NCBI GenBank assembly: GCA_947489665.1
Contig: CANLEH010000003.1
Coordinates: forward strand, 186,001 to 250,000
Reading direction: 5' to 3'
Origin: an uncultured Roseicyclus sp.
GTDB lineage: Bacteria; Pseudomonadota; Alphaproteobacteria; Rhodobacterales; Rhodobacteraceae
DNA length: 64,000 nt
Within the stretch, counting starts at the first letter, position 1; each line of letters opens with the position of its first letter. Both the position numbers and the translations under genes were made by a program. This document shows, in pieces, positions 10,584 through 19,600 of the stretch. The notes under the pieces are model-generated. The model was not told where the DNA came from. It did no database searches and saw nothing but the letters and a program-made list of their open reading frames with translations.

Positions 10584-11567
10584 ATGGCTAAACTCGTCAC
10601 CATTTTCGGCGGCTCGGGCTTTGTGGGCCGCTACATCGCACGCCGTATGGCCAAAGAAGGCTGGCGCGTGCGTGTCGCCGTGCGTCGCCCGAATGAGGCG
10701 CTGTTCGTGAAGCCGTATGGTGTTGTCGGGCAAGTGGAGCCGATCCTGGCCAATATTCGCGACGATGCCTCAGTCCGGGCTGCGATCCATGGCGCGGATG
10801 CCGTGGTGAATTGCGTGGGCACATTCGACGCCGGTGGAAAGAATAACTTCGATGCGGTCCAGCATGAAGGCGCTGCCCGCATTGCGCGCATCGCGGCGGA
10901 AGAAGGTGCCGAGGCGCTGGTTCATATCTCGGCCATCGGCGCGGATGCAGAGGGCAACAGCCTTTACGCGCAGTCCAAGGCTGCCGGTGAAGCCGCCGTG
11001 CTGGAGACCTTTCCCGGCGCGATGATCCTGCGGCCATCGGTTGTGTTCGGTCCGGAAGATCAATTCTTCAACCGGTTTGCGGGCATGACGCGCCTTGGCC
11101 CGATCCTGCCCGTCGCAGGTGCGGAAACGCGGTTCCAACCGGTCTATGTGGACGATGTGGCACAGGCCGCGGTCAAAGGCATTCTGGGCGAGGCGCAGGG
11201 CACGTTTGAGCTGGGTGGCCCTGATGTTGAGACGTTCCGCGAATTGATGAACCGCATGTTGCGGGTCATTCGCCGTCGCCGCCTTGTCCTGAACATCCCA
11301 TTCTTCGTCGCACGGATCATGGCGTTTAGCCTAGACATGGTGCAGATGATCACGCTTGGCCTGTTCAACAATGGCATCCTGACCCGGGACCAAGTGCGCT
11401 CGCTTGCGTCTGACAATGTTGTCGGCGAAGGGGCCCAAACGCTTGCGGATCTCGGCGTTGAGGCTACCGCGATGGAGGCGGTGCTGGACGACTACCTCTA
11501 CGTTTTCCGGCCCTCCGGGCAATATTCCGACATCAAGGAAAGCGCGCAGAACCTGCGGGAAAGCTAG
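10584..11567 (+). CDS. Complex I NDUFA9-like NAD(P)-binding (SDR) protein
   Basis: MAKLVTIFGGSGFVGRYIARRMAKEGWRVRVAVRRPNEA typical of NDUFA9-like proteins; start revised to ATG 10584. Confidence 0.85.
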   Translation: MAKLVTIFGGSGFVGRYIARRMAKEGWRVRVAVRRPNEALFVKPYGVVGQVEPILANIRDDASVRAAIHGADAVVNCVGTFDAGGKNNFDAVQHEGAARIARIAAEEGAEALVHISAIGADAEGNSLYAQSKAAGEAAVLETFPGAMILRPSVVFGPEDQFFNRFAGMTRLGPILPVAGAETRFQPVYVDDVAQAAVKGILGEAQGTFELGGPDVETFRELMNRMLRVIRRRRLVLNIPFFVARIMAFSLDMVQMITLGLFNNGILTRDQVRSLASDNVVGEGAQTLADLGVEATAMEAVLDDYLYVFRPSGQYSDIKESAQNLRES

Positions 11568-12367
11568 GTATACGCGATCCCAAGCAGGATCAGCCCAAGT
11601 ACGACGCGGTAGATCACGTAGGGCGTGAAGCTGACGCTGCGCAGCAATTTGAACATCAGGACAAGCGCCGCGAGGGCCGCAATGAAGGCGAAGCCGGCAG
11701 CGATCGCGCCATCGCGCGCGGCGGCTGCATCTGCGGTAGCGATGACCTCCGCCCCTGCGAAGACGCCGGAGGCGATAATTGTCGGGATCGACATGAGCAT
11801 AGCCAAGCGTGCGGCGCTTTCCCGGTCATATCCAAGGTAGCGGCCAGCCGTGATCGTGATGCCGCTGCGAGATGTGCCGGGGATCAGGGCGATGGCCTGC
11901 CACAGCCCCATGACGATGGCGTCTCGAAGCGTCCAATCCTCGGAGCGTTTCTCCTGCGGGCCCTTCTGGTCGGCCCAATAGAGGACGAGGCCAAAAATCA
12001 ACATCGTCCAACCGATGACGGTGATGGACCGCAGTTGGTCGTAGAGGCCGGACACCTCCAACGCGAGACCGAAGATGATCACGGGGATGGTGGCGAGCAC
12101 CAATAGGAAGGCGAGCTTTGATCCCGGCGTGTCGATCTTTCCGGTGAGCATGCGCGGAAGACCCGCGAGGCCCATTTTCACGTCGCTCCAGAAGTAGAGG
12201 ATGACGGCGCCCAAAGTGCCCACATGTACGGCTACATCTATGACCTGTCCCTGGTCTTCCAGGCCGGTGAGATTCGGCAGCAGAATCAGGTGACCGGAGG
12301 AAGAAACCGGCAAGAACTCGGTTACGCCTTGGATGAGGGCAAGAATTAGCAGGTGGAGCAAGCTCAT
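11564..12367 (-). CDS. uppP: Undecaprenyl-diphosphatase (BacA/UppP)
   Basis: ALIQGVTEFLPVSSSGHLIL and PGTSRSGITI motifs; multi-TM. Confidence 0.95.
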   Translation of the reverse strand: MSLLHLLILALIQGVTEFLPVSSSGHLILLPNLTGLEDQGQVIDVAVHVGTLGAVILYFWSDVKMGLAGLPRMLTGKIDTPGSKLAFLLVLATIPVIIFGLALEVSGLYDQLRSITVIGWTMLIFGLVLYWADQKGPQEKRSEDWTLRDAIVMGLWQAIALIPGTSRSGITITAGRYLGYDRESAARLAMLMSIPTIIASGVFAGAEVIATADAAAARDGAIAAGFAFIAALAALVLMFKLLRSVSFTPYVIYRVVLGLILLGIAYT

Positions 12368-12570
12368 ATCAGGTCAATCGAGTCTATCTGTAAGTATATG
12401 ATTTAGAGCGAAGTTTCCATAAATAGGTAAATAAAGCTGCCATACTAAGGCATGTTTTCTGCCCGATGATCGTATCTTTTGTACATCTGAAAGCAAAAAG
12501 GTCAGCATTATTGTCTTTTTATCTCGTGAGACCCCCGATATACGGGCCGCTCAGATAGGGGAGATGTGGT

Positions 12571-14013
12571 TTGGCTAAGCAACCCATGTTGAAGTTTGTG
12601 ACTGTTGGTAAGGAGATGCCTGAAAAGCGGGCAGCGGACCAGCGGAAAGAGGATTTCGCCGAAATCTATGGCGAATATGCGCGCGAGAAGGCGGCGGAGC
12701 AGGCTGGGCGGTGCAGCCAGTGCGGCGTGCCCTATTGCCAGTCGCATTGCCCGTTGCACAACAATATCCCCGACTGGCTGAAGCTGACCGCCGAAGGCCG
12801 CCTGCGCGAAGCCTATGAGGTCAGCCAGGCCACGAACACCTTCCCCGAAATCTGCGGACGCATCTGCCCGCAAGACCGACTGTGCGAAGGCAATTGCGTG
12901 ATCGAGCAATCGGGCCATGGCACGGTCACAATCGGCTCGGTCGAGAAATACATCACCGACACGGCCTGGGATGAAGGCTGGGTCATGCCCATCGCGCCTT
13001 CGGTGGAACGCCCTGAATCCGTTGGAATTATCGGCGCGGGTCCTGGCGGACTTGCGGCTGCGGACATGCTGCGCCGCGCGGGTCTGCAGGTTACGATCTA
13101 TGACCGCTATGACCGCGCGGGCGGGCTTCTGACCTATGGCATTCCCGGCTTCAAGCTGGAGAAAGACGTGGTCATGCGCCGCAACAAGTTGCTGGCGGAT
13201 GGCGGCGTGAAGTTTGAGCTGAACACGGATGTGGGCCAGGACATCACACTGGCCGAAATCCGCGAAGAGCATGACTTCGTGATCATTGCCACGGGTGTCT
13301 ACAAGTCGCGCGATTTGCCCGGCCCCAATGCGACGGCAACGGGTATGGTGCGTGCCATCGACTATCTAACCGCTTCAAATCGCAAGTCTTTTGGCGATGC
13401 TGTGCCGGAATTCGACAATGGTGAGCTGAATGCCGAGGGCAAGCGGATCGTGGTGATCGGCGGCGGTGACACGGCGATGGATTGCGTGCGCACGGCCACC
13501 CGGCAGGGTGCCACGAGCGTCAAATGCCTGTACCGCCGCGACCGGGCCAATATGCCGGGATCGCAACGCGAAGTGCAGAACGCAGAGGAAGAAGGCGTTG
13601 AATTCGTTTGGCTTTCTGCGCCCAAGGGCTTCAACGCCACCAATGATGTGGTTGACGGGGTTCTCGTCCAGAAGATGCGGCTTGGCGCGCCGGATGTGAC
13701 GGGGCGCCAATCCCCGGAAGTCATTGAAGGTGCTGACTATATTGAGGGCGCTGACATGGTGATCAAAGCCCTTGGCTTTGAACCTGAGGATCTGCCGACG
13801 CTGTGGGATATGCCGGAGCTGGCTGTCACGCGCTGGGGCACGATCAAGGCCAAGCCGATGACCCATGAAACCGACCTCGAAAACGTGTTTGCGGTGGGTG
13901 ACATCGTACGCGGCGCGTCGCTGGTCGTGTGGGCGATCCGAGACGGTCGCGAAGCGGCGGAGACGATCCTTGAACGGGTCATGTCGGCGCCGAAGACCGT
14001 GGCGGCGGAATAG
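12571..14013 (+). CDS. gltD: Glutamate synthase (NADPH) small subunit
   Basis: CSQCGVPYCQSHCPLHNNIPDWL, GAGPGGLAAADMLRRAG, GGGDTAMDCVRT motifs; TTG start (MAKQPMLKFV). Confidence 0.95.
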   Translation: MAKQPMLKFVTVGKEMPEKRAADQRKEDFAEIYGEYAREKAAEQAGRCSQCGVPYCQSHCPLHNNIPDWLKLTAEGRLREAYEVSQATNTFPEICGRICPQDRLCEGNCVIEQSGHGTVTIGSVEKYITDTAWDEGWVMPIAPSVERPESVGIIGAGPGGLAAADMLRRAGLQVTIYDRYDRAGGLLTYGIPGFKLEKDVVMRRNKLLADGGVKFELNTDVGQDITLAEIREEHDFVIIATGVYKSRDLPGPNATATGMVRAIDYLTASNRKSFGDAVPEFDNGELNAEGKRIVVIGGGDTAMDCVRTATRQGATSVKCLYRRDRANMPGSQREVQNAEEEGVEFVWLSAPKGFNATNDVVDGVLVQKMRLGAPDVTGRQSPEVIEGADYIEGADMVIKALGFEPEDLPTLWDMPELAVTRWGTIKAKPMTHETDLENVFAVGDIVRGASLVVWAIRDGREAAETILERVMSAPKTVAAE

Positions 14014-14021
14014 GAAACCCT

Positions 14022-14086
14022 GACCATTTGGACGCAAATGCGACCATCTGGACGCAATTCTTCGGAAAAAAGCGTCCAGTTGGTCA
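14022..14086. repeat. Two direct repeats and one inverted copy of GACCAtyTGGACGC
   Basis: gaccatttggacgcaa at 14022-14037, gaccatctggacgcaa at 14042-14057 (period 20), inverted gcgtccagttggtca at 14072-14086. Confidence 0.85.
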
Positions 14087-14118
14087 CAGTTTCACGGATG
14101 AGATGAAAAAGCGCTCAG

Positions 14119-14892
14119 ATGAACGCATCGACAAACAAGGACAGGAAGGCTGACGTGATCGGACGCATTTGTAAACAGATCGTTAACGTGACCATCGCCG
14201 GGCTTGCCATGAGCATGCCCGCAGCGGCGCAAACGGCGGATCGGTTTCCGGTGCCCGAAGGCTGTACGGCTTTCCTGACGGTGCAGTCGCGGTCGTGCCT
14301 CGTGTCGCACCATTGGCGGTGCGAGACCGATCCGGAGGGTAGCCATTGGCGCGTGACGCTGGATCAGGACGGGCCGTTTTACCTGAACTACACCGACAGC
14401 GAATTTCGTTGGTTGCAGGCCTTCAACCTGCGCACCGGCAGCCGTGACGTTCTGATCGAGCCGGAAGAAGATCCTGCAAGCATGGCTGAGCTGCTGGAGA
14501 CGGGAAATGACACGATGGTTTTTTCGATCCGTGAGGAGCGGGCCGAGGGGATTTTCCAGCGCGACTATACCGGGTTCGACCGGCTGACGGGCGATCAGAT
14601 CACCATCGACGGGCGGCCTTTGCTGGTGACGGAGTTTGCCTATCAGTGGGAAACTACCGCCGGGCCGCGCCTGACGGAAGGCACGCAGTTCGTCTCTCGC
14701 GAGATGGGGTTGTTCTTTGGCGGTTTGGAAACTGTCACAACGCCGGGTGGCGAGACCTTCGAGGGCAATTACAGCCCGGTGGAATTCCATGAGGCGGGTG
14801 ATCCCGATTTTCTGACGACGCAGCCGGAATATGATTGCGGCGACATGATGAGCGGCCTTCCCGCCGACCTGATCTGGAGGGCGTCGCAGTGA
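14119..14892 (+). CDS. Hypothetical secreted protein
   Basis: N-terminal signal-like sequence (VTIAGLAMSMPAAAQ); no family recognised. Confidence 0.7.
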   Translation: MNASTNKDRKADVIGRICKQIVNVTIAGLAMSMPAAAQTADRFPVPEGCTAFLTVQSRSCLVSHHWRCETDPEGSHWRVTLDQDGPFYLNYTDSEFRWLQAFNLRTGSRDVLIEPEEDPASMAELLETGNDTMVFSIREERAEGIFQRDYTGFDRLTGDQITIDGRPLLVTEFAYQWETTAGPRLTEGTQFVSREMGLFFGGLETVTTPGGETFEGNYSPVEFHEAGDPDFLTTQPEYDCGDMMSGLPADLIWRASQ

Positions 14893-15452
14893 CACGGTTG
14901 GCGTTTGTCCAAGCGCGATTTGTGATCGTTGCGCTGCTGTTGCTGGGCCTGGCCCTGCCGGTCAGCGCGCAGCAAACGCCTTGGTCGCTTTCCGTGCGGA
15001 GTGAGCTGCTGACCGATGAGATCTCAGGCGTGGTGAACGATTTCGGGGACGAGACGATCGACACCATTTGGGCGTCCCCAAGTGTCTACATCCTTGATGG
15101 GATCGCGCGGCCTTGTGAGGCCTATGACTATTTCGAAGTGAATTTCTTTGGTGGCCGTGGGGCACCGGGCTGGGACCTGAATGTGATTTTCGAGGTTCAG
15201 CGGACAGGCACCGGTTGGGCCGTGTCGAACCCCGGCGTCTTCTTCAATGAAGTGAACCGCGACGCCGCCCCCGTGCGGTCTTGGGAAGGGTTTACGGATG
15301 TCCGTGTGGCGGTTTCAAACATCGCATGCACGCCGCAGGGACGGATGCGGATCCAGATGGAGTTTGCCGTGCCGTTGTCGGGCACGCGCGGCGAGCAGAG
15401 CTTTGAGATGCGCGGAACCGCGCTGGGTGACTATGACATATTGCTCGATTAA
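14889..15452 (+). CDS. Hypothetical secreted protein
   Basis: GTG start overlapping the previous TGA; signal peptide LLLLGLALPVSAQQ. Confidence 0.65.
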   Translation: MTRLAFVQARFVIVALLLLGLALPVSAQQTPWSLSVRSELLTDEISGVVNDFGDETIDTIWASPSVYILDGIARPCEAYDYFEVNFFGGRGAPGWDLNVIFEVQRTGTGWAVSNPGVFFNEVNRDAAPVRSWEGFTDVRVAVSNIACTPQGRMRIQMEFAVPLSGTRGEQSFEMRGTALGDYDILLD

Positions 15453-15527
15453 CGGCGCATCTGTGCGCCCAGGTTTGGCGCGCGGTCGCAGCAGGAGTTG
15501 GACGGTGAAACAGGCAGGAGCCCTTCG

Positions 15528-15986
15528 ATGAGCATTGCTGATCCTTATCGGACCAGTGGCACGCTGGACGGTGCGTGCCTGTGCGGTGCTGTGCAGATCG
15601 CGGTCGATGGTGACTACGTCGCGGCTGTCGGTGTGTGCCATTGCGGGATCTGCCAGCGGTCGAACGGTGTCGTCTGGGGGGCCTTTCAGGCCAGTGCCGA
15701 TGCTGTGACGGTCACGGGTGACGTGGCCAGCTATGCTTCCACCCCTTTTGCGACGCGCACGTTTTGCCCGGTGTGCGGCAGCAACCTTTGGCTGCGCGAC
15801 AACGAGGGTGATGCGGTGTTCGAGTTGATGCCGGCCCTGTTCCCAGAGGCGGCTACGTTTCCGGTGATCTCGGAAATCTACACTGACTGCGCGCCTGCTT
15901 ATGCCGCTTTGGCGGGCGACCATCGGCGGGCCAGCAAGACCGAATATGAAGCCAAGAACCGCCACGTTACGGAGGGCAGTGCATGA
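15528..15986 (+). CDS. GFA (glutathione-dependent formaldehyde-activating enzyme)-like family protein
   Basis: Zn-binding Cys pattern CLCGAVQ...CHCGICQR...FCPVCGSNLW. Confidence 0.85.
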   Translation: MSIADPYRTSGTLDGACLCGAVQIAVDGDYVAAVGVCHCGICQRSNGVVWGAFQASADAVTVTGDVASYASTPFATRTFCPVCGSNLWLRDNEGDAVFELMPALFPEAATFPVISEIYTDCAPAYAALAGDHRRASKTEYEAKNRHVTEGSA

Positions 15987-16651
15987 GCATGCCATATGAT
16001 TTGTCAAAAACGGGCCGCGTCGCCGCGATGTTTCTGCTGGCTTATGCGGCCGCGGAGGTTCTGTTTACTTGGCATTCCTTCCAGCTTTTCGGCTTCTACG
16101 ACGCGATTGAAGGCAATCTTCTGTCCGCCGTTGAGATGGATGCGGAGGCGGCCCGCATCGACGGGACTGGTATTCTGGTCGCGGGTGTTTTCATGATCAC
16201 CTTGATCGGGTGCTATATCGCAAGCGGGATGTGGATTTACCGCGCGGCGACCAATGCGCAGGCGGTGACACCGAACCCGGACGCAATTGGGCCGGGTTGG
16301 TCTGTCGGCTGGTTCGCCGTTCCAATTGCCAACTTTTGGATGCCCTACAAGGCGCTTCGGCAGCATTGGGACGGGTTGGCTGGGTCCGGCGGGCCGAGTT
16401 GGCCATCCTGGGCCATCATCTGGTGGCTTTTGTGGGTGTTTGGCAATGCCACCGCCACGGTTGGGACTCGGTTGAATTTCGATGCTCAGACGATCGATCA
16501 ATTCCGGACGGCGACCACCTTGGATGTCGCGTCATCGGTTCTTTCGATCCCTGCGGCGCTGATGTTCCGCAAGCTTATTCTAGACATGACGGCGCTGAGT
16601 GCAGACGCGCGGCCCGCCACCACCCCTGACCTTGAGGAGGGACAGCTATGA
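15983..16651 (+). CDS. DUF4328-like multi-TM membrane protein
   Basis: Multi-TM; MWIYRAATNAQ...PGWSVGWFAVPIANFWMPYKALRQ typical of DUF4328; ATGA overlap with the upstream gene. Confidence 0.75.
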   Translation: MSMPYDLSKTGRVAAMFLLAYAAAEVLFTWHSFQLFGFYDAIEGNLLSAVEMDAEAARIDGTGILVAGVFMITLIGCYIASGMWIYRAATNAQAVTPNPDAIGPGWSVGWFAVPIANFWMPYKALRQHWDGLAGSGGPSWPSWAIIWWLLWVFGNATATVGTRLNFDAQTIDQFRTATTLDVASSVLSIPAALMFRKLILDMTALSADARPATTPDLEEGQL

Positions 16652-19600
16652 CCCGTTTTGACGCTGATTGGGCCAAGGCCGAGGAAACCAAACGCGCGTG
16701 GATGGAGGAGAACTCTCTGTTCCGCGAGGAGCATGAGCATGCGTCGTGTGGCGTGGGGCTTGTGGTGGCGATTGATGGCAAGCCGTCGCGGAAGGTGGTG
16801 GAGAACGGGATCAACGCGCTGAAGGCGGTTTGGCACCGGGGGGCTGTGGATGCGGATGGGAAGACCGGCGACGGGGCCGGGATCCATGTGCAGATCCCCT
16901 ACAAGTTCTTCGGTGAGCAGGTGCAGCGCACCGGCCACGAGATGCGGGATGAGTTGCTGGCCGTGGGGCAGGTGTTCCTGCCGCGCAATGATTTCGGCGC
17001 GCAGGAGACGTGTCGGACCATCGTGGAGTCCGAGGTTCTGCGGATGGGGTATTACATCTATGGCTGGCGTCATGTGCCGGTTGAGGTGGCGTGCCTGGGT
17101 GAGAAGGCCAACGCGACGCGGCCCGAGATTGAGCAGATCATCATTTCGAATGCCAAAGGCGTTGATGAAGAGACGTTTGAGCGCGAGTTGTATGTCATTC
17201 GCCGTCGGATCGAGAAGGCGGCGCAGGCCGCCGGTGTGGGGCAGTTGTATCTATGTTCGCTGAGCTGCCGGAGCATCATCTACAAAGGCATGATGCTGGC
17301 CGAGCAGGTGGCGGAATTCTACCCGGACCTGATGGATGAGCGGTTCGAGAGCGCATTCGCGATCTATCACCAGCGTTATTCCACGAACACCTTCCCGCAA
17401 TGGTGGTTGGCGCAGCCGTTCCGGATGCTCGCGCACAACGGCGAGATCAACACGCTGAAGGGCAACCTCAACTGGATGAAGAGCCACGAGATCCGCATGG
17501 CCTCGTCGTTCTTTGGCGAGATGGCCGAAGACATCAAGCCGATCGTGGCGGGCGGGTCGAGCGACTCGGCGGCACTTGATGCGGTGTTTGAGGTGCTGGT
17601 CCGCGCGGGTCGCGACGCGCCGATGGCGAAGACCATGCTGGTGCCTGAAGCCTGGAGCCAGACGGCGACCGAACTGCCGCAGGCGTGGCAGGACATGTAT
17701 TCGTACTGCAACTCGGTCATGGAGCCGTGGGATGGCCCCGCAGCCCTGGCGATGACGGATGGGCGCTGGGTTTGTGCCGGCCTTGACCGGAACGGTTTGC
17801 GCCCGATGCGCTACGTGGTGACGGGCGACGGGCTGATGATTGCAGGCTCGGAAGCCGGGATGGTGCCGATTGATGAAGCGAGCGTTGTCGAGAAGGGCGC
17901 GCTTGGCCCGGGGCAGATGATTGCCGTGGACATGCAGGAACAGGCCCTGTTCCATGACACCGAGATCAAGGATGCGCTGGCCGCCAGCCGTCCGTTTGGC
18001 GAATGGGTCGGTCGGATCACCGACCTTGAGGCCGAGATGGCCGGGGCCACGGAAAAGACCCTGTTCGGCGGTACAGAGCTGCGCAAACGGCAGATCGCGG
18101 CGGGCTATTCGATTGAGGAGCTGGAGCAGATTCTGGCACCTATGGCGGAGGACGCCAAGGAAGCCTTGGCGAGTATGGGGGACGATACGCCGTCTGCCGT
18201 GCTGTCGAGCCAATATCGCCCGCTGAGCCACTACTTCCGGCAGAACTTCAGCCAGGTGACGAACCCGCCGATCGACTCGCTTCGCGAGTATCGGGTGATG
18301 AGCCTGAAGACGCGGTTCGGGAACCTGAAGAACGTGCTGGATGAGGATTCTTCGCAGACGGAAATCCTCGTCCTCGACAGCCCGTTTGTGACGAATGCGC
18401 AGTTCGACAAGATGGTGAGCTACTTCCAAAGCTCTGTCATCGAGATCGACTGTACTTTTGATGCGGGCGCGCCTGCGGGTGCGTTGCGCGAAGGCTTGGC
18501 GCGTATCAGGGCCGAGGCCGAGGATGCCGTACGCTCGGGTGCGGGGCATATCGTGCTGACGGATCAGCACCAGGGTGAGGGTCGCGTGGCGATGCCGATG
18601 ATCTTGGCCACAAGCGCTGTGCATTCGGGGCTGACGGCGAAGGGTCTGCGGACCTTCTGTTCGCTGAATGTACGGAGCGCGGAATGCATCGACCCGCATT
18701 ATTTCGCGGTTCTGGTAGGCTGCGGTGCGACGACCGTAAACGCCTATCTGGCGCAGGACAGCTTGGCCGACCGGATCGACCGAGGCCTGATTGAAAGCAA
18801 CCTGACCGAGGCGATGGCGCGGTATCGTGCAGCGATTGACGCGGGTCTGTTGAAGATCATGGCGAAGATGGGGATTTCGGTGATCTCGTCTTATCGCGGG
18901 GGTCTGAACTTTGAGGCCGTGGGGCTGAGCCGTGCGATGGTTGCGGAATACTTCCCTGGCATGTTGAGCCGGATTTCCGGGATTGGCGTTAGTGGCTTGC
19001 AGCGCAAGGTGGAAGAGGTCCACGACAAGGGCTGGCTGCGCGGCGAAGGTGTTTTGCCGATTGGTGGGTTCTACAAGGCACGCCGGTCCGGGGAGACCCA
19101 TGCCTGGCAGGCGACGACGATGCATATGTTGCAGGCAGCCTGTGATCGCGCGTCCTACGGGCTGTGGAAGCAATATTCCGAGAAGATGCGGAGCAATCCG
19201 CCGATCCACCTGCGTGACTTGATGGATTTCAAACCGCTGGGCGCGCCGGTGCCGATTGATGAGGTGGAAAGCGTCACCTCGATCCGCAAGCGGTTCGTGA
19301 CGCCGGGCATGTCCTTGGGCGCTCTGTCGCCTGAGGCGCATAAAACGCTGAACGTGGCGATGAACCGGATTGGCGCAAAGTCGGATTCCGGTGAAGGCGG
19401 CGAAGATCCGGCGCATTTCCACCCGGAACCGAACGGCGACAACCCATCTGCGAAGATCAAACAGGTGGCGTCTGGCCGGTTTGGTGTGACCGCCGAATAC
19501 CTGAACCAGTGTGAAGAGTTGGAGATCAAGGTCGCGCAGGGGGCCAAGCCCGGTGAGGGCGGGCAGCTTCCGGGGATGAAGGTCACGGACCTGATCGCGC

